A DNA stretch of 64,000 nt from Bacillus_BD sp963787345 (GTDB lineage Bacteria > Bacillota > Bacilli > Bacillales > Cytobacillaceae): contig CAWBCW010000026.1 of the NCBI GenBank assembly GCA_963787345.1, positions 62,001-126,000 on the forward strand, in the 5' to 3' direction. Below, piece after piece: positions 1 to 13,768 of the stretch (its first letter is position 1; every line of letters begins with the position of its first letter). The position numbers and the translations under genes are program-made. Under the pieces are notes generated by a model. That model was given only the letters and a program-made list of their open reading frames with translations. It was not told the DNA's origin and did not search any database.

Positions 1-2
1 GC

Positions 3-530
3 TTATCCATTGCTAATTTTTGTATGGCCTTGGAGGAGTTGCTTTTTCAACCGTTTTTCTTCCTTTTTCCGTTCTCGAATACCGCGAAAAAAGTCGGTTA
101 ACAAACGACCACACTCTTCTGCTAATACACCTGGAACTACTTCACTCTGGTGATTAAATCGTTCATCTTGGAGAAGGTTCATGAAGGTTCCAGCGCATCC
201 ACCTTTAGGATCATATGCACCAAATACAACTCGATCAATCCGAGATAAGATGATTGCCCCTGAACACATCGCACATGGTTCTAATGTAACATAAAGAGTT
301 GCATTTTCAAGGCGCCAGGAGCCTGCCTTTTTACATGCCTCTTCAATGGCTAATAATTCAGCATGTGAAGTGGCACTTTGCGTCGTTTCTCGCAAATTAT
401 GGGCCTTGGCAAGGATTTTACCATCAGAGACGATAACAGCACCTATGGGAACTTCCAATTGTGATCCTGCCTTTTTTGCTTCTTCAATGGCTTCTAACAT
501 ATAGAACTCATCTAAATTTCCTTCTAACAT
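3..530 (-). CDS. tadA: tRNA-specific adenosine deaminase TadA
   Basis: Deaminates adenosine-34 of tRNA-Arg(ACG) to inosine so that one tRNA can read three arginine codons; cytosolic and normally essential. The 175-residue protein has the zinc-deaminase signature: HAE at residues 57-59 (zinc ligand and proton-shuttling Glu) and PCAMC at 85-89 (two Cys ligands). The sequence aligns along its length with the B. subtilis protein as I remember it, plus a short basic C-terminal tail. Met-1 has no strong ribosome site and Met-11 is an alternative, but Met-1 matches the family length better. In B. subtilis this gene also sits near yaaH. The stop is complete at the very edge of the window. Confidence 0.93.
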   Translation of the reverse strand: MLEGNLDEFYMLEAIEEAKKAGSQLEVPIGAVIVSDGKILAKAHNLRETTQSATSHAELLAIEEACKKAGSWRLENATLYVTLEPCAMCSGAIILSRIDRVVFGAYDPKGGCAGTFMNLLQDERFNHQSEVVPGVLAEECGRLLTDFFRGIRERKKEEKRLKKQLLQGHTKISNG

Positions 531-669
531 TTTAGGTCAGAACCCTTCTTTTTTTTCATTGAAAAGATTATATCATGATTTCCAATTTAAATCATAAATT
601 GATATTGGCGTATTAAATTGTGCTAGACATTAATTTATTAACCAATCTATCTATTAGGGAGGGGAAAAA

Positions 670-1953
670 ATGCAAATCCATGTTGTAAGCCAAAACCAAA
701 CCATAACTTCGATTGCACAGGCTTATGGAACAACTGTTACTGATTTAGTTGAAGCAAATGAGATACCAGATCCCGCTAGGCTCGTGATTGGGCAAGCTTT
801 AGTCATTCCAATTGTCGGTAGCTTCCATTGGGTTCAACCTGGTGATAGTCTTTGGTCAATTGCTAATCGATTTCAAACAACTTTTCAAGAATTGGCCGCC
901 ATCAACCAAATTTCTGTCTCTCAACCACTCACAATTGGATCCCGTTTATATATTCCGCCGCGTCCTAAGACTAATCGGGAATTTAATGCCTATGTGGAAC
1001 CACGGGGGACGACTGTGGCACCGGCATTGGAGGAGAGCGCGCGAGATGCTGCTCCTTATTTAACTTATTTAGCCCCATTTAGCTTTCAAGCTCTTAGAGA
1101 TGGGGCTTTAAAGGAACCATTATTAAATAATTTTCCGGCAATTGCCGAGGCCAATAATAATGTCTTAATGATGGTTATAAATAATCAGGAAAACGATCAA
1201 TTTAGTGACGAATTAGGAAGAATCTTGCTAAATGATATGACCATTCAAGATCGCTTTCTGGATAATATTGTCACGACTGCACAAAGATACGGTTTCCGAG
1301 ATATCCACTTTGATTTTGAGTTTTTACGCCCTGCTGATCGAGAAGCCTACAATCAATTTTTGAGGAAGGCAAAAACAAGATTTAATCAATATGGTTGGCT
1401 CCTTTCAACAGCCCTCGCTCCCAAAACAAGAGCCGATCAGCCTGGACTTTGGTACGAAGCCCATGATTATCGGGCTCACGGGGAGATTGTTGACTTTGTT
1501 GTAATCATGACGTATGAATGGGGATATAGCGGTGGACCGGCAATGGCTGTTTCACCAATTGGACCTGTTCGTGATGTACTAGAATATGCAATTTCAGAAA
1601 TGCCTGCTTCCAAAATTTTAATGGGACAAAACTTGTATGGGTATGATTGGACACTTCCGTTTGTACAAGGGACGATTGCACGAGCTCTTAGCCCTCAGCA
1701 AGCAATTATCTTAGCAGCAGAGAATAATGTAGCCATTCAATATGATGTTAGAGCACAGGCTCCTTTTTATAATTATACGGATGGTGAGGGAAAGCAGCAT
1801 GAGGTGTGGTTTGAAGATGCCCGCTCGATCCAGGCGAAATTTGATTTGATGAAAGAACTAGGTATACGAGGTATGAGTTATTGGAAACTAGGACTTTCAT
1901 TCCCGCAAAACTGGCTCCTTATTACAGATAACTTTAATGTTGTAAAAAGATAG
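670..1953 (+). CDS. yaaH: Spore cortex-lytic N-acetylglucosaminidase, LysM-GH18 (YaaH/SleL)
   Basis: A 427-residue spore peptidoglycan hydrolase. Two LysM domains (about residues 2-48 and 51-97) bind glycan, followed by a glycoside hydrolase 18 barrel (about 110-427). The GH18 catalytic signature ends in DFE at about residues 215-217, Glu being the proton donor. There is no signal peptide, as expected for a protein that reaches the spore by way of the mother cell. The length equals that of B. subtilis YaaH. A strong GGGAGGGG ribosome site lies just upstream of the ATG. The family (SleL) trims cortex fragments during germination. It is transcribed against its neighbours and away from tadA, as in B. 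subtilis. Confidence 0.93.
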   Translation: MQIHVVSQNQTITSIAQAYGTTVTDLVEANEIPDPARLVIGQALVIPIVGSFHWVQPGDSLWSIANRFQTTFQELAAINQISVSQPLTIGSRLYIPPRPKTNREFNAYVEPRGTTVAPALEESARDAAPYLTYLAPFSFQALRDGALKEPLLNNFPAIAEANNNVLMMVINNQENDQFSDELGRILLNDMTIQDRFLDNIVTTAQRYGFRDIHFDFEFLRPADREAYNQFLRKAKTRFNQYGWLLSTALAPKTRADQPGLWYEAHDYRAHGEIVDFVVIMTYEWGYSGGPAMAVSPIGPVRDVLEYAISEMPASKILMGQNLYGYDWTLPFVQGTIARALSPQQAIILAAENNVAIQYDVRAQAPFYNYTDGEGKQHEVWFEDARSIQAKFDLMKELGIRGMSYWKLGLSFPQNWLLITDNFNVVKR

Positions 1954-2071
1954 CTGTATTCATATTTACAAGCAAGCTTTTAAATGTTGAAAGGGGCGTA
2001 TAAAATGAAAAAAATCGCTGTCACAGACAACGATTTTCTCCAATTTATGCGCGTTGATTTTTCAATGTTAA

Positions 2072-2164
2072 TGGCGGAGGAAGAGGGATTCGAACCCCCG
2101 CGCGGTTTAACCCGCCTGTCGGTTTTCAAGACCGATCCCTTCAGCCGGACTTGGGTATTCCTCC
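2072..2164 (-). tRNA. tRNA-Ser (anticodon TGA)
   Basis: Read on the minus strand, the acceptor stem GGAGGAA pairs with TTCCTCC, followed by discriminator G and an encoded CCA. The anticodon loop CTTGAAA gives TGA (reads UCA). The long variable arm typical of class II serine tRNAs and a GGTTCGAATCC T-arm are present. It lies next to serS, as in B. subtilis. Confidence 0.97.
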
Positions 2165-2204
2165 TTGTTGAACAAAAATTAATATAACATTTACAATTCC
2201 TCAT

Positions 2205-2390
2205 GTCAAATCAAATTTGCCTTGGCGAATTTGCGCCCAGATTTTATCGAACTGGCTCGATAAGATTCCTTTGAAAATCTGTGGAATCCGCCGGAGACTT
2301 AACTTTATTCAGCAAAGTTTAACCCTCCACTGAATTGATAAATTATCTCACCACTTATAGAGATGGAATACCTTACCTAAATGAAGTTGA
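2205..2390. repeat. Palindrome-rich intergenic segment, possible dispersed repeat
   Basis: No gene is visible between tRNA-Ser and the serS terminator. The segment holds several imperfect inverted repeats: CAAATTTGCC against GGCGAATTTG, ATCGAACTGG against CTCGATAA, and TTAACTTT against AAAGTTTAA around about 2297-2322. The style is that of Bacillus intergenic palindromic elements, but only one copy lies in this window, so the repeat status is a guess. Confidence 0.3.
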
Positions 2391-2421
2391 AAATCTGGAT
2401 GAAATGGGTTCATCCAGATTT
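2391..2421 (-). terminator. Hairpin downstream of serS
   Basis: A perfect 13-bp stem (2391-2403 with 2409-2421) around a 5-nt loop lies 27 bp past the serS stop. The T-tract on the serS side is weak, so it may act as a bidirectional or weak terminator. Confidence 0.6.
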
Positions 2422-2447
2422 TTACATTTCCGAGAGATAAAATATTT

Positions 2448-3728
2448 TTACCTTTTTCTAATCACTTCACGGTTTCTCATATAAGGACGTAACACTTCTG
2501 GAATCACAACTGTTCCATCCTCTTGTTGGTAATTTTCTAGGATAGCAGCTACAGTTCTGCCAATTGCTAATCCAGAGCCATTCAATGTATGAACATGTTC
2601 TGGTTTAGACTTTGAATCGCGGCGGAAACGAATATTTGCACGACGAGCTTGGAATGTTTCAAAATTACTGCAAGAAGAAATCTCACGGTACGTATCGTAG
2701 CTTGGCATCCAAACCTCGATATCATATTTTTTCGCTGCTGTAAAACCTAGATCAGCTGTACACATACTCATGACACGATATGGCAATTTCAGTAATTGTA
2801 AAACTTTTTCAGCATGGCCAGTCAAGATTTCTAATTGTTCATAAGACTCCTCTGGCTTTACAAACTTGAGTAGTTCTACTTTATTGAATTGATGCTGGCG
2901 GATTAACCCTCTTGTATCTCTTCCTGCAGATCCTGCTTCAGAACGGAAACAAGCACTATATGCTGCATAGCTAATTGGCAATTCCTCACCAGTTAGAATT
3001 TCATCACGATGATAGTTCGTAACCGGTACTTCTGCAGTTGGAATTAAGAAATAATCCTCTTTTTCAACTAAAAAGGCATCTTCTTCAAACTTTGGTAGTT
3101 GTCCTGTTCCAGTTAAACTTGCACGATTCACTAAATATGGAGGCAGAATTTCTAAATATCCGTGCTCTTCTGTGTGAAGGTCTAGCATAAAGCTAATTAA
3201 TGCTCTTTCTAATTTAGCACCCACGTCTTTATAGAATACAAAACGGCTTCCTGTTACTTTACCAGCGCGTTCAAAGTCAAGGATGTCTAATTCAGTAGCA
3301 ATATCCCAGTGTGGCTTAAACTCAAAAGCAAACTGTCGTTTTTCTCCCCAATTACGGATTTCTATATTATCGTCTTCGGTTTCACCAATAGGAACACTTT
3401 CATGAGGAATATTTGGAATCCCTAGTAAGATTTTTTCTAATTCCTCTTCCACTGTTCTTAGCTTATCATCCAGTTCTTTAATCTCATCCCCGACTTTACG
3501 CATTTCTTGAATAAGCTCGTCGGCGTCTTTTTTATCCCGCTTTAACTGTGAAACTTGATGAGATACTTCATTTCGTCTGCTTTTCAATTTTTCCGACTCA
3601 ACAATGAGTTCGCGCCTCGTTACATCCAGTTCTTCAAAGTGGTCAAGCTCAGATAAATCCTCACCCCTATGTTGTAACTTCGCCTTTATTTCTGCTAAAT
3701 TGGTACGTAATAATTTAATATCCAGCAT
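2448..3728 (-). CDS. serS: Seryl-tRNA synthetase
   Basis: Charges tRNA-Ser with serine; a cytosolic class II synthetase. The 426-residue protein has the N-terminal antiparallel coiled-coil arm (about residues 30-105, rich in E/K/L) that grips the long variable arm of tRNA-Ser. The catalytic domain follows, with motif 2 (FRSEAGSAGRDTRG) and motif 3 (GSGLAIGRTVAAIL, about 385-400). The ribosome site GGAGGATCATC directly precedes the ATG. A T-box leader lies upstream, so expression should follow the uncharged tRNA-Ser level. In B. subtilis pdxST (yaaDE) lies between dacA and serS; here only the T-box leader does. Confidence 0.97.
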   Translation of the reverse strand: MLDIKLLRTNLAEIKAKLQHRGEDLSELDHFEELDVTRRELIVESEKLKSRRNEVSHQVSQLKRDKKDADELIQEMRKVGDEIKELDDKLRTVEEELEKILLGIPNIPHESVPIGETEDDNIEIRNWGEKRQFAFEFKPHWDIATELDILDFERAGKVTGSRFVFYKDVGAKLERALISFMLDLHTEEHGYLEILPPYLVNRASLTGTGQLPKFEEDAFLVEKEDYFLIPTAEVPVTNYHRDEILTGEELPISYAAYSACFRSEAGSAGRDTRGLIRQHQFNKVELLKFVKPEESYEQLEILTGHAEKVLQLLKLPYRVMSMCTADLGFTAAKKYDIEVWMPSYDTYREISSCSNFETFQARRANIRFRRDSKSKPEHVHTLNGSGLAIGRTVAAILENYQQEDGTVVIPEVLRPYMRNREVIRKR

Positions 3729-3763
3729 GATGATCCTCCTTTTTTGGTAAAAATCTAGACAAA

Positions 3764-4045
3764 TAAAAAACTCCCGTCCCTAAAAAGGGACGAGAGATAA
3801 CCCGCGTTGCCACCCTAGTTAAAGACAAAAAATGTCTTCCACCTTCATTTGTTAACGGTTTAAACCGAAAGTATTTACTCGCCGCCGGCTTTCCATACTT
3901 TACTCAAGGATGGATTCACAAATATTATTCACCAGTTTTCACCAACCACTGGCTCTCTATAGAATAAGGAATTTGCTACTATTTCCTCTCATTGCTCTAG
4001 CATATGTAAAATTTTCGATGAATCATTAATAACTATCTCCATTTT
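3764..4045 (-). promoter_or_regulatory. T-box riboswitch leader of serS
   Basis: On the minus strand the T-box core AGGGTGGCAACGCGGG (3801-3816) is exact. It is followed by a terminator with a CGTCCC/GGGACG stem and a run of T (about 3764-3793). Upstream are stem I elements: an AGAGAG bulge region and the GGTTGGTGAAAACTGG distal loop. A TCC triplet in a TGAATCC context near 3915-3925 is the likely serine specifier, though I did not fold the stem rigorously. Uncharged tRNA-Ser should stabilise the antiterminator and switch on serS. Confidence 0.92.
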
Positions 4046-4127
4046 ACAACAAGTTTATCCGAAAAATCCACATAAAAGGGTAAACTTACCCAATTTGTTA
4101 AATCCGTTCATTAACAGACAAGTTCCA

Positions 4128-4160
4128 TAAAAAAAATAGGACCCCTGTTTGGAGTCCTAT
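4128..4160 (-). terminator. Rho-independent terminator of dacA
   Basis: Minus-strand stem ATAGGACTCC / GGGTCCTAT followed by eight T, directly after the dacA stop. Confidence 0.9.
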
Positions 4161-4166
4161 CTATAA

Positions 4167-5501
4167 TTAAAACCAACCTTTAACTGTTGAAGAAACACTT
4201 CCCCAAATATCTCCAAAGAAGCCGCCAATGGCACGCATGCTAAGCACAAACCAGTTAGCCTTTTCGACATCCTCTGCAGCAACTACATCAACTGTAACTG
4301 ATTGAACTCCATCATCAGTAAGGAATTCAATTGGACTTCCATCCTTTGGTTTAATGGTCAATGTTCCAACCTTATCTCCCTTTTTAATCGGAGCAGTTAG
4401 TTGTCCCTCATCGTTAAGTTTCTTTTTATCAAGTGTTAAAACAGGTTCAAGATTCTCCACTTGCCCCTTTTTCATGACAAGGTTTATCTCTTCGGTTGTT
4501 TCTATATTTACTTGATCCTCTTTCCCTTTGTTAACAGGTAGAGTTTCACTGCCTTTGATTTTAGAGTTTGCTGAAAGAATTTCCTGCTTTGAGAAGTTTG
4601 CAAAAGCATAATCTAATACTTTCTTTGTTTCAGCAAAACGTTCTTCTTTTGAACTAGTTTTCATTACAACTGAAAGAAATCTTTGGCCATTCCGTTCGGC
4701 TGTAGCTGTAAAGCCATCGCCAGCAAATTCAGTGGAGCCGGTTTTAAGTCCATCTACACCTTCGTAAGCATAAATCAGAGTTGGCAGCATCCAGTTAAAG
4801 TTTTTATATTCTCTTCCATCTCTAAACTTTAAGACAGGCATACTTGCTGTATCTAAAACTTCAGGGTAGTCTTTTAATAAATGGTAAGCAAGTCTAGCAG
4901 TAGCTTTCGCTGACATCACATTCTCTTCATCCGGATTTCCTGCAGGATGGCTCCCTAATAGGCTGCTATTATTCAAGCCGGTAGAATTGACAAATTTATA
5001 ATCCTTTCCTAAGCCAAGTTCCTTCGCCTTATCATTCATCATTGTAACAAAATTCTTTTCTGTTCCTGCAACGAGTTCAGCTAAAGCAACCGATGCTGCA
5101 TTGCCTGAGTATATCGCCATTGCCTCATACAATTCCTTAACTGTGTATTCCTCCCCCTGTGTTAACCCTACATTGGAAAGTCCAGGAGCGGCTGATAATT
5201 TATGAACATACTCGTTGATTAAAACCTTTTGATCCCATGTAATTTTCCCTTCGTCAATTGCCTCTAATACTAGATATTCAGTCATCATTTTTGCCATTGA
5301 AGCAACACCCAGTACAACATCTGCATTTTTCTCGTACAAAATAGCACCAGTCTCCGCATCTACTAGTATAGCTGCCTCTGCGTTTAGTCCTAATGGATCA
5401 TTTTCCGCTGCATGTTTCTTGTCTGGGAAAAACGTTAACGATGCGGATATAAATACAAATAATACCGTGATCGATAATGCTATTTTCTTAAACCAATTCA
5501 A
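4167..5501 (-). CDS. dacA: D-alanyl-D-alanine carboxypeptidase (PBP5)
   Basis: Removes the terminal D-Ala from peptidoglycan stem peptides, limiting cross-linking; membrane-anchored outside the cell. A signal peptide (about residues 1-32) is followed by the penicillin-binding fold with SMAK (68-71, nucleophile Ser), SGN (132-134) and KTG (253-255). The C-terminal PBP5 beta domain follows, then an amphipathic anchor helix in the last 25 residues. The 444-residue length is normal. The start codon is TTG (5499-5501), preceded by GGAGGTATAG; no ATG fits better. The gene lies between guaB and serS, and yaaD/yaaE (pdxST), which follow it in B. subtilis, are missing. Confidence 0.95.
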   Translation of the reverse strand: MNWFKKIALSITVLFVFISASLTFFPDKKHAAENDPLGLNAEAAILVDAETGAILYEKNADVVLGVASMAKMMTEYLVLEAIDEGKITWDQKVLINEYVHKLSAAPGLSNVGLTQGEEYTVKELYEAMAIYSGNAASVALAELVAGTEKNFVTMMNDKAKELGLGKDYKFVNSTGLNNSSLLGSHPAGNPDEENVMSAKATARLAYHLLKDYPEVLDTASMPVLKFRDGREYKNFNWMLPTLIYAYEGVDGLKTGSTEFAGDGFTATAERNGQRFLSVVMKTSSKEERFAETKKVLDYAFANFSKQEILSANSKIKGSETLPVNKGKEDQVNIETTEEINLVMKKGQVENLEPVLTLDKKKLNDEGQLTAPIKKGDKVGTLTIKPKDGSPIEFLTDDGVQSVTVDVVAAEDVEKANWFVLSMRAIGGFFGDIWGSVSSTVKGWF

Positions 5502-5600
5502 TGAACTATACCTCCAACTATTAATCTATAATGCATATATTTATTTTTATATTTTAGGGACCCTTTTCACATACTTGTACAGTTTATCATAATTAGCGGC

Positions 5601-5636
5601 AAAAAAATAGACAGAGAATAGTCCCTCTGTCTATTG
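5601..5636 (-). terminator. Rho-independent terminator of guaB
   Basis: Stem ATAGACAGAG / CTCTGTCTAT (5608-5617 with 5625-5634), followed on the minus strand by seven T. It lies just after the guaB stop. Confidence 0.92.
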
Positions 5637-5677
5637 AAAATAAAGGAAATTTCCTATATTCATTTGGCTACTCTTTC

Positions 5678-7144
5678 TTAAGATAATGAGTAGTTTGGAG
5701 CTTCTTTTGTAATTTGCACATCATGTGGATGGCTTTCTTTTAAGCCAGCACCCGTCATTCGAATAAATTGGGTATTTTCACGAACTGCTTCTAAATCTGC
5801 TGCACCAACATATCCCATACCTGATCGAATTCCTCCGACTAATTGGTAAACACTATCTGCTAATGGTCCTTTGTATGGAAGACGGCCTTCAATTCCTTCT
5901 GGAACGTACTTTTTGTTTTCCTCTTGGAAATAACGGTCACTTGACCCTTTTTCCATTGCTGATACAGATCCCATTCCGCGATAGACTTTAAAGCGACGGC
6001 CTTGGAAGATTTCCGTTTCCCCAGGACTTTCTGATACCCCTGCAAGTAAACTTCCTAACATAACTGCATGTCCACCAGCAGCCAGAGCTTTAACAATATC
6101 TCCGGAATATTTAATTCCACCATCTGCGATGATCGTTTTACCCAACTTTCTTGCTTCAGAGGCACAGTCATAAATCGCTGTAATTTGTGGTACCCCTACG
6201 CCAGCAACTACCCTTGTTGTACAGATGGAACCTGGTCCAATCCCTACTTTAACAATGTCAGCTCCTGCTTCAAACAATGCCCTTGTTGCTTCAGCTGTTG
6301 CCACATTTCCTGCAACAATTGCAAGGTCAGGGTAATTTTCCCGTACACGTTTTACCGTATCAATAACACCCTTCGAATGACCGTGGGCTGTATCAATCAC
6401 GATTAAATCCACTCCAGCCCCTGTAAGCAGTTCAAGACGCATATCAGTATCCTTTGAAACCCCTACAGCTGCACCTACTAATAAACGACCTTGTGTGTCT
6501 TTTGCTGAATTTGGAAACTCAATGACCTTTTCAATATCCTTAATCGTAATTAAACCTTTTAATACTCCCTCTGAATCAACTAGTGGAAGCTTTTCAATTT
6601 TATACTGCTGCAGAATTTTTTCTGCCTCTGCCAAAGTAGTTCCCACTGAAGCTGTTACAAGGTTCTCTTTTGTCATTACATCTGAAATTTGAATGGAATA
6701 GTCTTGAATAAAACGTAAGTCTCGGTTTGTAAGAATTCCCACAAGCTTACGTTCCTCTAAATTATTAACGATCGGTACACCTGAAATTCGATATTTACCC
6801 ATTAAATGGTCTGCTTCATAAATTTGTTTTTCTGGTGTTAAGAAAAATGGATTAGTAATAACTCCGCTTTCTGAACGCTTAACTCGGTCAACTTGCTCGG
6901 CTTGTTTATCAGGGGTCATGTTCTTATGGATTATTCCAATCCCCCCTTGACGTGCCATAGCAATGGCCATTTCTGCTTCTGTTACAGTATCCATACCTGC
7001 GCTAATGATCGGTATATTTAGTTTGATTTTATCTGTTAATTTTACAGACAGATTTACATCACCAGGCAACACTTCTGATTTAGCTGGAACGAGTAAAACA
7101 TCGTCAAATGTTAAACCTTCCTTTTTAAATTTGTTCTCCCACAT
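5678..7144 (-). CDS. guaB: IMP dehydrogenase
   Basis: Oxidises IMP to XMP with NAD+, the committed step of GMP synthesis; a cytosolic tetramer. The 488-residue protein has the family N-terminus (EGLTFDDVLLVP), two CBS domains inserted at about residues 95-210, the catalytic Cys loop GIGPGSICTTR (about 300-310) and the phosphate-binding DGGIKYSGD. A longer frame reaches 7207, but the start at 7144 is preceded by AGGAGGTC and matches family length. The longer frame would also run through the guaB promoter. Confidence 0.97.
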   Translation of the reverse strand: MWENKFKKEGLTFDDVLLVPAKSEVLPGDVNLSVKLTDKIKLNIPIISAGMDTVTEAEMAIAMARQGGIGIIHKNMTPDKQAEQVDRVKRSESGVITNPFFLTPEKQIYEADHLMGKYRISGVPIVNNLEERKLVGILTNRDLRFIQDYSIQISDVMTKENLVTASVGTTLAEAEKILQQYKIEKLPLVDSEGVLKGLITIKDIEKVIEFPNSAKDTQGRLLVGAAVGVSKDTDMRLELLTGAGVDLIVIDTAHGHSKGVIDTVKRVRENYPDLAIVAGNVATAEATRALFEAGADIVKVGIGPGSICTTRVVAGVGVPQITAIYDCASEARKLGKTIIADGGIKYSGDIVKALAAGGHAVMLGSLLAGVSESPGETEIFQGRRFKVYRGMGSVSAMEKGSSDRYFQEENKKYVPEGIEGRLPYKGPLADSVYQLVGGIRSGMGYVGAADLEAVRENTQFIRMTGAGLKESHPHDVQITKEAPNYSLS

Positions 7145-7178
7145 AAAAAGACCTCCTAGACTGAAAAATGTTATTAGT

Positions 7179-7207
7179 AGGTTATCAATTGGACAAAATA
7201 CTGTCAA
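7179..7207 (-). promoter_or_regulatory. Putative guaB promoter
   Basis: Minus-strand TTGACA (7202-7207), 17-bp spacer, then TAACCT (7179-7184). It sits 35 bp upstream of the guaB start and points away from yaaC. Confidence 0.6.
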
Positions 7208-7254
7208 GACTACAATTTTTATTTAATGTTTCTGAAAATTTGGGGGTTTTAGGA

Positions 7255-8202
7255 TTGATCCATTCTTATCAAGATTTTTATTCGTTTTCACCCTATTTCT
7301 CAGCTGCGGATACGCAAGCATATTTGAAAAACTGTTATAAGCATTTTGAACAAGCAGAGCAAAAAAGTTATGAGAACTGCTATCCCTTTATATATTATCT
7401 AGAACACGCCAAAATTTATTACGAGCAAAGTGATCAATCTCCATTATTAATTCAGCCCATTCTGCTTTTTTACGGTTTTGTTCATTTAATAAAGGCTTGT
7501 CTCTTAACAAAGGACCCAAATTATCCAGAGAATACCTCTGTGCTTGCACACGGAGTAACGACTAGAAAAAGAAAAAAACAGCAATACGAATTTTTAAAGG
7601 ATGAAGTAAAGTTCCAAAAAAATGGCCTGTTTTCTGTTATGCTTGAAAAAATGTTTAATCTTCATAATTTAGAAGGCGATAAAGTCACCATGAATGTACT
7701 TTTGCAACAAATACCTGAATTAAACGCTCTTTTCAATAAGCTGGAAAAGAGAAGTACATTTATAGATATTAGTCAACATGATGAATCATTCGCTTTTCCA
7801 ATGGAAACTCTCGACCATTTTCATATGACCCAAGAGCGCTTTATTGAATATTTACAGCTAAAATCATCAAGTCATCTATTTTATAAAGAGAACGCATCTA
7901 ATTGTTTAATATTCGAGAAATCAGATCAATCAAATGATCTTTCACCACTTAAATATAATTACCAGGAAGAACAGTTTTGTTTTCCTATTTCTAAAAGTGA
8001 ATTCTTTACTTTTCCTGAATTGATTTCGCATTATTTATTGTTATTCAATCTGAGTATGATTGCCCGTTATGAAACAGAATGGTGGAGCGAACTGCTAAAA
8101 ACCATGCCAAATAAAGATTATCCTTTTATCGTCCAATTTTTAAAAATCACTGCACAGAAAGGACCATTTTTAGCTTATCAATATTTGAATAGTAATAATT
8201 AG
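7255..8202 (+). CDS. yaaC: YaaC-family protein of unknown function
   Basis: A 315-residue protein, the same length as B. subtilis YaaC. It shares recognisable stretches such as LAHGVTTRKRKKQ and LLFYGFVHLIKACLL. No catalytic motif or signal peptide is visible and its function is unknown. I chose the TTG at 7255, preceded by GGGGG and giving the family length; an upstream in-frame ATG at 7168 would overlap the guaB promoter. It is divergent from guaB and faces the end of the rRNA operon, as in B. subtilis. Confidence 0.85.
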   Translation: MIHSYQDFYSFSPYFSAADTQAYLKNCYKHFEQAEQKSYENCYPFIYYLEHAKIYYEQSDQSPLLIQPILLFYGFVHLIKACLLTKDPNYPENTSVLAHGVTTRKRKKQQYEFLKDEVKFQKNGLFSVMLEKMFNLHNLEGDKVTMNVLLQQIPELNALFNKLEKRSTFIDISQHDESFAFPMETLDHFHMTQERFIEYLQLKSSSHLFYKENASNCLIFEKSDQSNDLSPLKYNYQEEQFCFPISKSEFFTFPELISHYLLLFNLSMIARYETEWWSELLKTMPNKDYPFIVQFLKITAQKGPFLAYQYLNSNN

Positions 8203-8324
8203 TAATTAGTCATTCCAAACATTATATCACAAACATTCTTATAAATATTTAATATTTTTAATGCCAGTTGTTTGAGAATAAATAGAACCTTTGGAATATA
8301 TTGCTAAATAATTATTTTAAAAAT

Positions 8325-8350
8325 AGCTCTACCTTTTATTAGGTAGAGCT
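8325..8350 (-). terminator. Second terminator downstream of the rRNA operon
   Basis: Stem AGCTCTACCT / AGGTAGAGCT (8325-8334 with 8341-8350) followed on the minus strand by ATTTTT. It lies behind a first terminator, a common arrangement at the end of rrn operons. Confidence 0.8.
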
Positions 8351-8379
8351 CATACTGAATTTCGCATTCATCCATATAA

Positions 8380-8406
8380 AAATAAAGCCCCTAAATATTT
8401 AGGGGC
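8380..8406 (-). terminator. Terminator of the rRNA operon
   Basis: A perfect 20-bp palindrome GCCCCTAAATATTTAGGGGC (8387-8406), followed on the minus strand by TTTATTTTT, directly after 5S rRNA. Confidence 0.9.
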
Positions 8407-8412
8407 AGAATT

Positions 8413-8529
<117 letters not shown>

Positions 8530-8600
8530 TATTTCATTTTGTTGAAGGCGTTATTCCCTCAAAACTAGATAATGTATGCTTTGACAATCATTGTTTATTG

Positions 8601-11534
<2,934 letters not shown>

Positions 11535-11663
11535 AATTTTCAAGGTCAATACTGGTATTTAAAAGAACTTACTTACAATGATGTCTTGTCATTACATTAT
11601 CCAGTTTTCAAAGAACAAAAAAGATCGATATACGATGATGTAGATCATCATAAAACGATTATA

Positions 11664-11739
11664 TGGTGGAGACTAGCGGGATCGAACCGCTGACCTCCTG
11701 CGTGCAAGGCAGGCGCTCTCCCAGCTGAGCTAAGTCCCC
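11664..11739 (-). tRNA. tRNA-Ala (anticodon TGC)
   Basis: Minus-strand acceptor GGGGACT pairs with AGTCTCC, the anticodon loop CTTGCAC gives TGC, the T-arm is GGTTCGATCC and CCA is encoded. It lies in the 16S-23S spacer. Confidence 0.97.
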
Positions 11740-11751
11740 GTTAATATGTTA

Positions 11752-11828
<77 letters not shown>

Positions 11829-11920
11829 CTCTAACAGGATTATCTTCTATTAAGATAGAATTACTCCTTCAAAACTGAACAACAAACAATCAACTTCATC
11901 TCCTAAGAGATGTTCCGAAT

Positions 11921-13480
<1,560 letters not shown>

Positions 13481-13564
13481 AGTGTTTGAATAGCTCATAA
13501 AAAATTTGTTGTCCGAAGACAACGATTTTTGTTACATATAGTAACTATACTAACGTTGACGTTT

Positions 13565-13645
13565 GTTGTTCAGTTTTCAAAGAGCAATTTTCCCGTCATT
13601 CAAAGGCGACTTTTATAATATACCATTTTATAAAAATGTTGTCAA
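13565..13645 (-). promoter_or_regulatory. rRNA operon promoter and boxA-like leader
   Basis: The minus strand shows TTGACA (13640-13645), a 17-bp spacer and TATATT (13617-13622), with an AT-rich upstream flank that could be an UP element. The leader then carries TGCTCTTTGAAAACTGAAC (about 13569-13587), the boxA-like antitermination sequence. A related copy recurs in the spacer after 16S (about 11866-11876). Confidence 0.85.
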
Positions 13646-13768
13646 CAACTAAATATTATTTCCAAAAAGGAATATTAATGAATTGCTGACTTGAAATATT
13701 ATATCAGCCTATCTACATAAAAGCAATAGTATTTCACTAAAACCTTTTTAAACATATCCGTGCGAATT

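Noticed and set aside
1984..2204. Frames on both strands over tRNA-Ser (67 and 74 codons)
   Set aside because: They are largely made of the tRNA gene and lack any family-like sequence.
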